Shown here piece by piece: positions 6,465 to 6,682 of a stretch of 6,682 bases of DNA. Numbering within the stretch: position 1 is the stretch's first letter; each line of letters opens with the position of its first letter. The notes beneath the pieces were generated by a model. The model worked only from the letters and a program-made list of their open reading frames with translations, ran no database searches and was not told the DNA's origin. Source of the DNA: an uncultured Oscillospiraceae bacterium (GTDB lineage: Bacteria > Bacillota > Clostridia > Oscillospirales > Oscillospiraceae); contig CAKTKF010000066.1 in NCBI GenBank assembly GCA_934569215.1, positions 1-6,682 on the forward strand. Reading direction: 5' to 3'. Both the position numbers and the translations under genes were made by a program.

Positions 6465-6493
6465 TTTACAGCCCGAGACAATTCGGTTATAAT
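6465..6493 (+). promoter_or_regulatory. Promoter of the IreB-family gene
   Basis: TTTACA (-35, 6465-6470, five of six consensus bases), a 17-nt spacer and a perfect TATAAT (-10, 6488-6493) form the strongest promoter in the window. Transcription should start near 6500, leaving a leader of about 28 nt. The -35 overlaps the short inverted repeat GGGCT-TTAC-AGCCC (6461-6474). Confidence 0.9.
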
Positions 6494-6527
6494 GACGGTA
6501 GTACAAATATAAAAGGAGGCTGAAACC

Positions 6528-6682
6528 ATGACGGACAAGGACACTGTAAAATTCACCGTTCCCAGCGATGACAAAGAGAATATGCGCCGTATTCTCCGGA
6601 ATGTGTATGAAGCCCTCACCGAAAAAGGCTACAACCCCGTCAACCAGATCGTCGGCTACCTGCTCACCGAGGACCCCACCTA
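6528..6682 (+). CDS. ireB: IreB-family regulatory phosphoprotein (UPF0297/YrzL), N-terminal part
   Basis: The first 51 codons are present and the gene continues past the right edge. Residues 31-50 read [20 protein letters not shown], the family hallmark (compare EKGYNPINQIVGY in Firmicute members), and the family is usually about 80-90 residues long. In Enterococcus faecalis IreB is a small cytoplasmic protein phosphorylated on N-terminal threonines by the PASTA kinase IreK, and it affects cephalosporin resistance. Here Thr2 and Thr6 (in MTDKDTVKF) are candidates, with DTVKF at the equivalent place of the second site. Translation starts at ATG 6528 with AAGGAGG 8 nt upstream (6513-6519). It has its own promoter, so it is a unit separate from pheST. 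In Firmicutes it is commonly followed by ruvX/yqgF and a DUF1292 gene, which would lie outside the window. Confidence 0.93.
   Translation, partial: MTDKDTVKFTVPSDDKENMRRILRNVYEALTEKGYNPVNQIVGYLLTEDPT

Noticed and set aside
1..6682. Possible novel defence, mobile or CRISPR-like system
   Set aside because: All complete genes belong to known housekeeping families, and no repeat array, transposase, integrase, toxin-antitoxin pair or long direct repeat was found by eye.

Overview
The window looks like ordinary chromosome of a Gram-positive, GC-rich member of the Clostridia, most likely an Oscillospiraceae/Ruminococcaceae-type gut bacterium. This is an inference. It rests on a T-box leader in front of pheST, consensus AGGAGG ribosome binding sites, an IreB-family gene, a lipoprotein with a lipobox, and strong use of C/G-ending codons. 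No mobile element, CRISPR array, tRNA, rRNA or prophage sequence was seen, and I find no convincing new multi-gene system.

Left half, minus strand (read right to left). One transcription unit starts at a sigma-A-type promoter at 2570-2598. It holds an M32 metallocarboxypeptidase (2536-1028), a stand-alone ADP-dependent NAD(P)H-hydrate dehydratase (1026-181) and a lipoprotein that begins with TTG and runs off the left edge (168-1). Gaps between the genes are 1 and 12 nt, so co-transcription and translational coupling are likely.

Centre (2537-2961, about 425 nt without a gene). This holds two divergent promoters, an imperfect palindrome exactly between their -35 boxes, and a complete phenylalanine-type T-box leader. 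The T-box parts that can be recognised are the apical consensus of stem I, a UUC specifier, the T-box sequence with a UGGU bulge, and an intrinsic terminator that competes with the antiterminator.

Right half, plus strand. pheS (2962-4005) and pheT (4019-6406) encode the alpha and beta chains of phenylalanyl-tRNA synthetase and are coupled through an SD that overlaps the pheS stop. The logic is a feedback loop: uncharged tRNA-Phe should bind the leader, stabilise the antiterminator and raise production of the enzyme that charges it. After a 121-nt gap with a hairpin and a near-consensus promoter, the start of an IreB-family gene (6528 to the right edge) begins a separate unit.

The items most worth a second look are the two full CXXCXGXG motifs inside PheS, the palindrome shared by the divergent promoters, the TTG-started lipoprotein next to nnrD, and the small inverted repeat over the -35 box of the ireB promoter.
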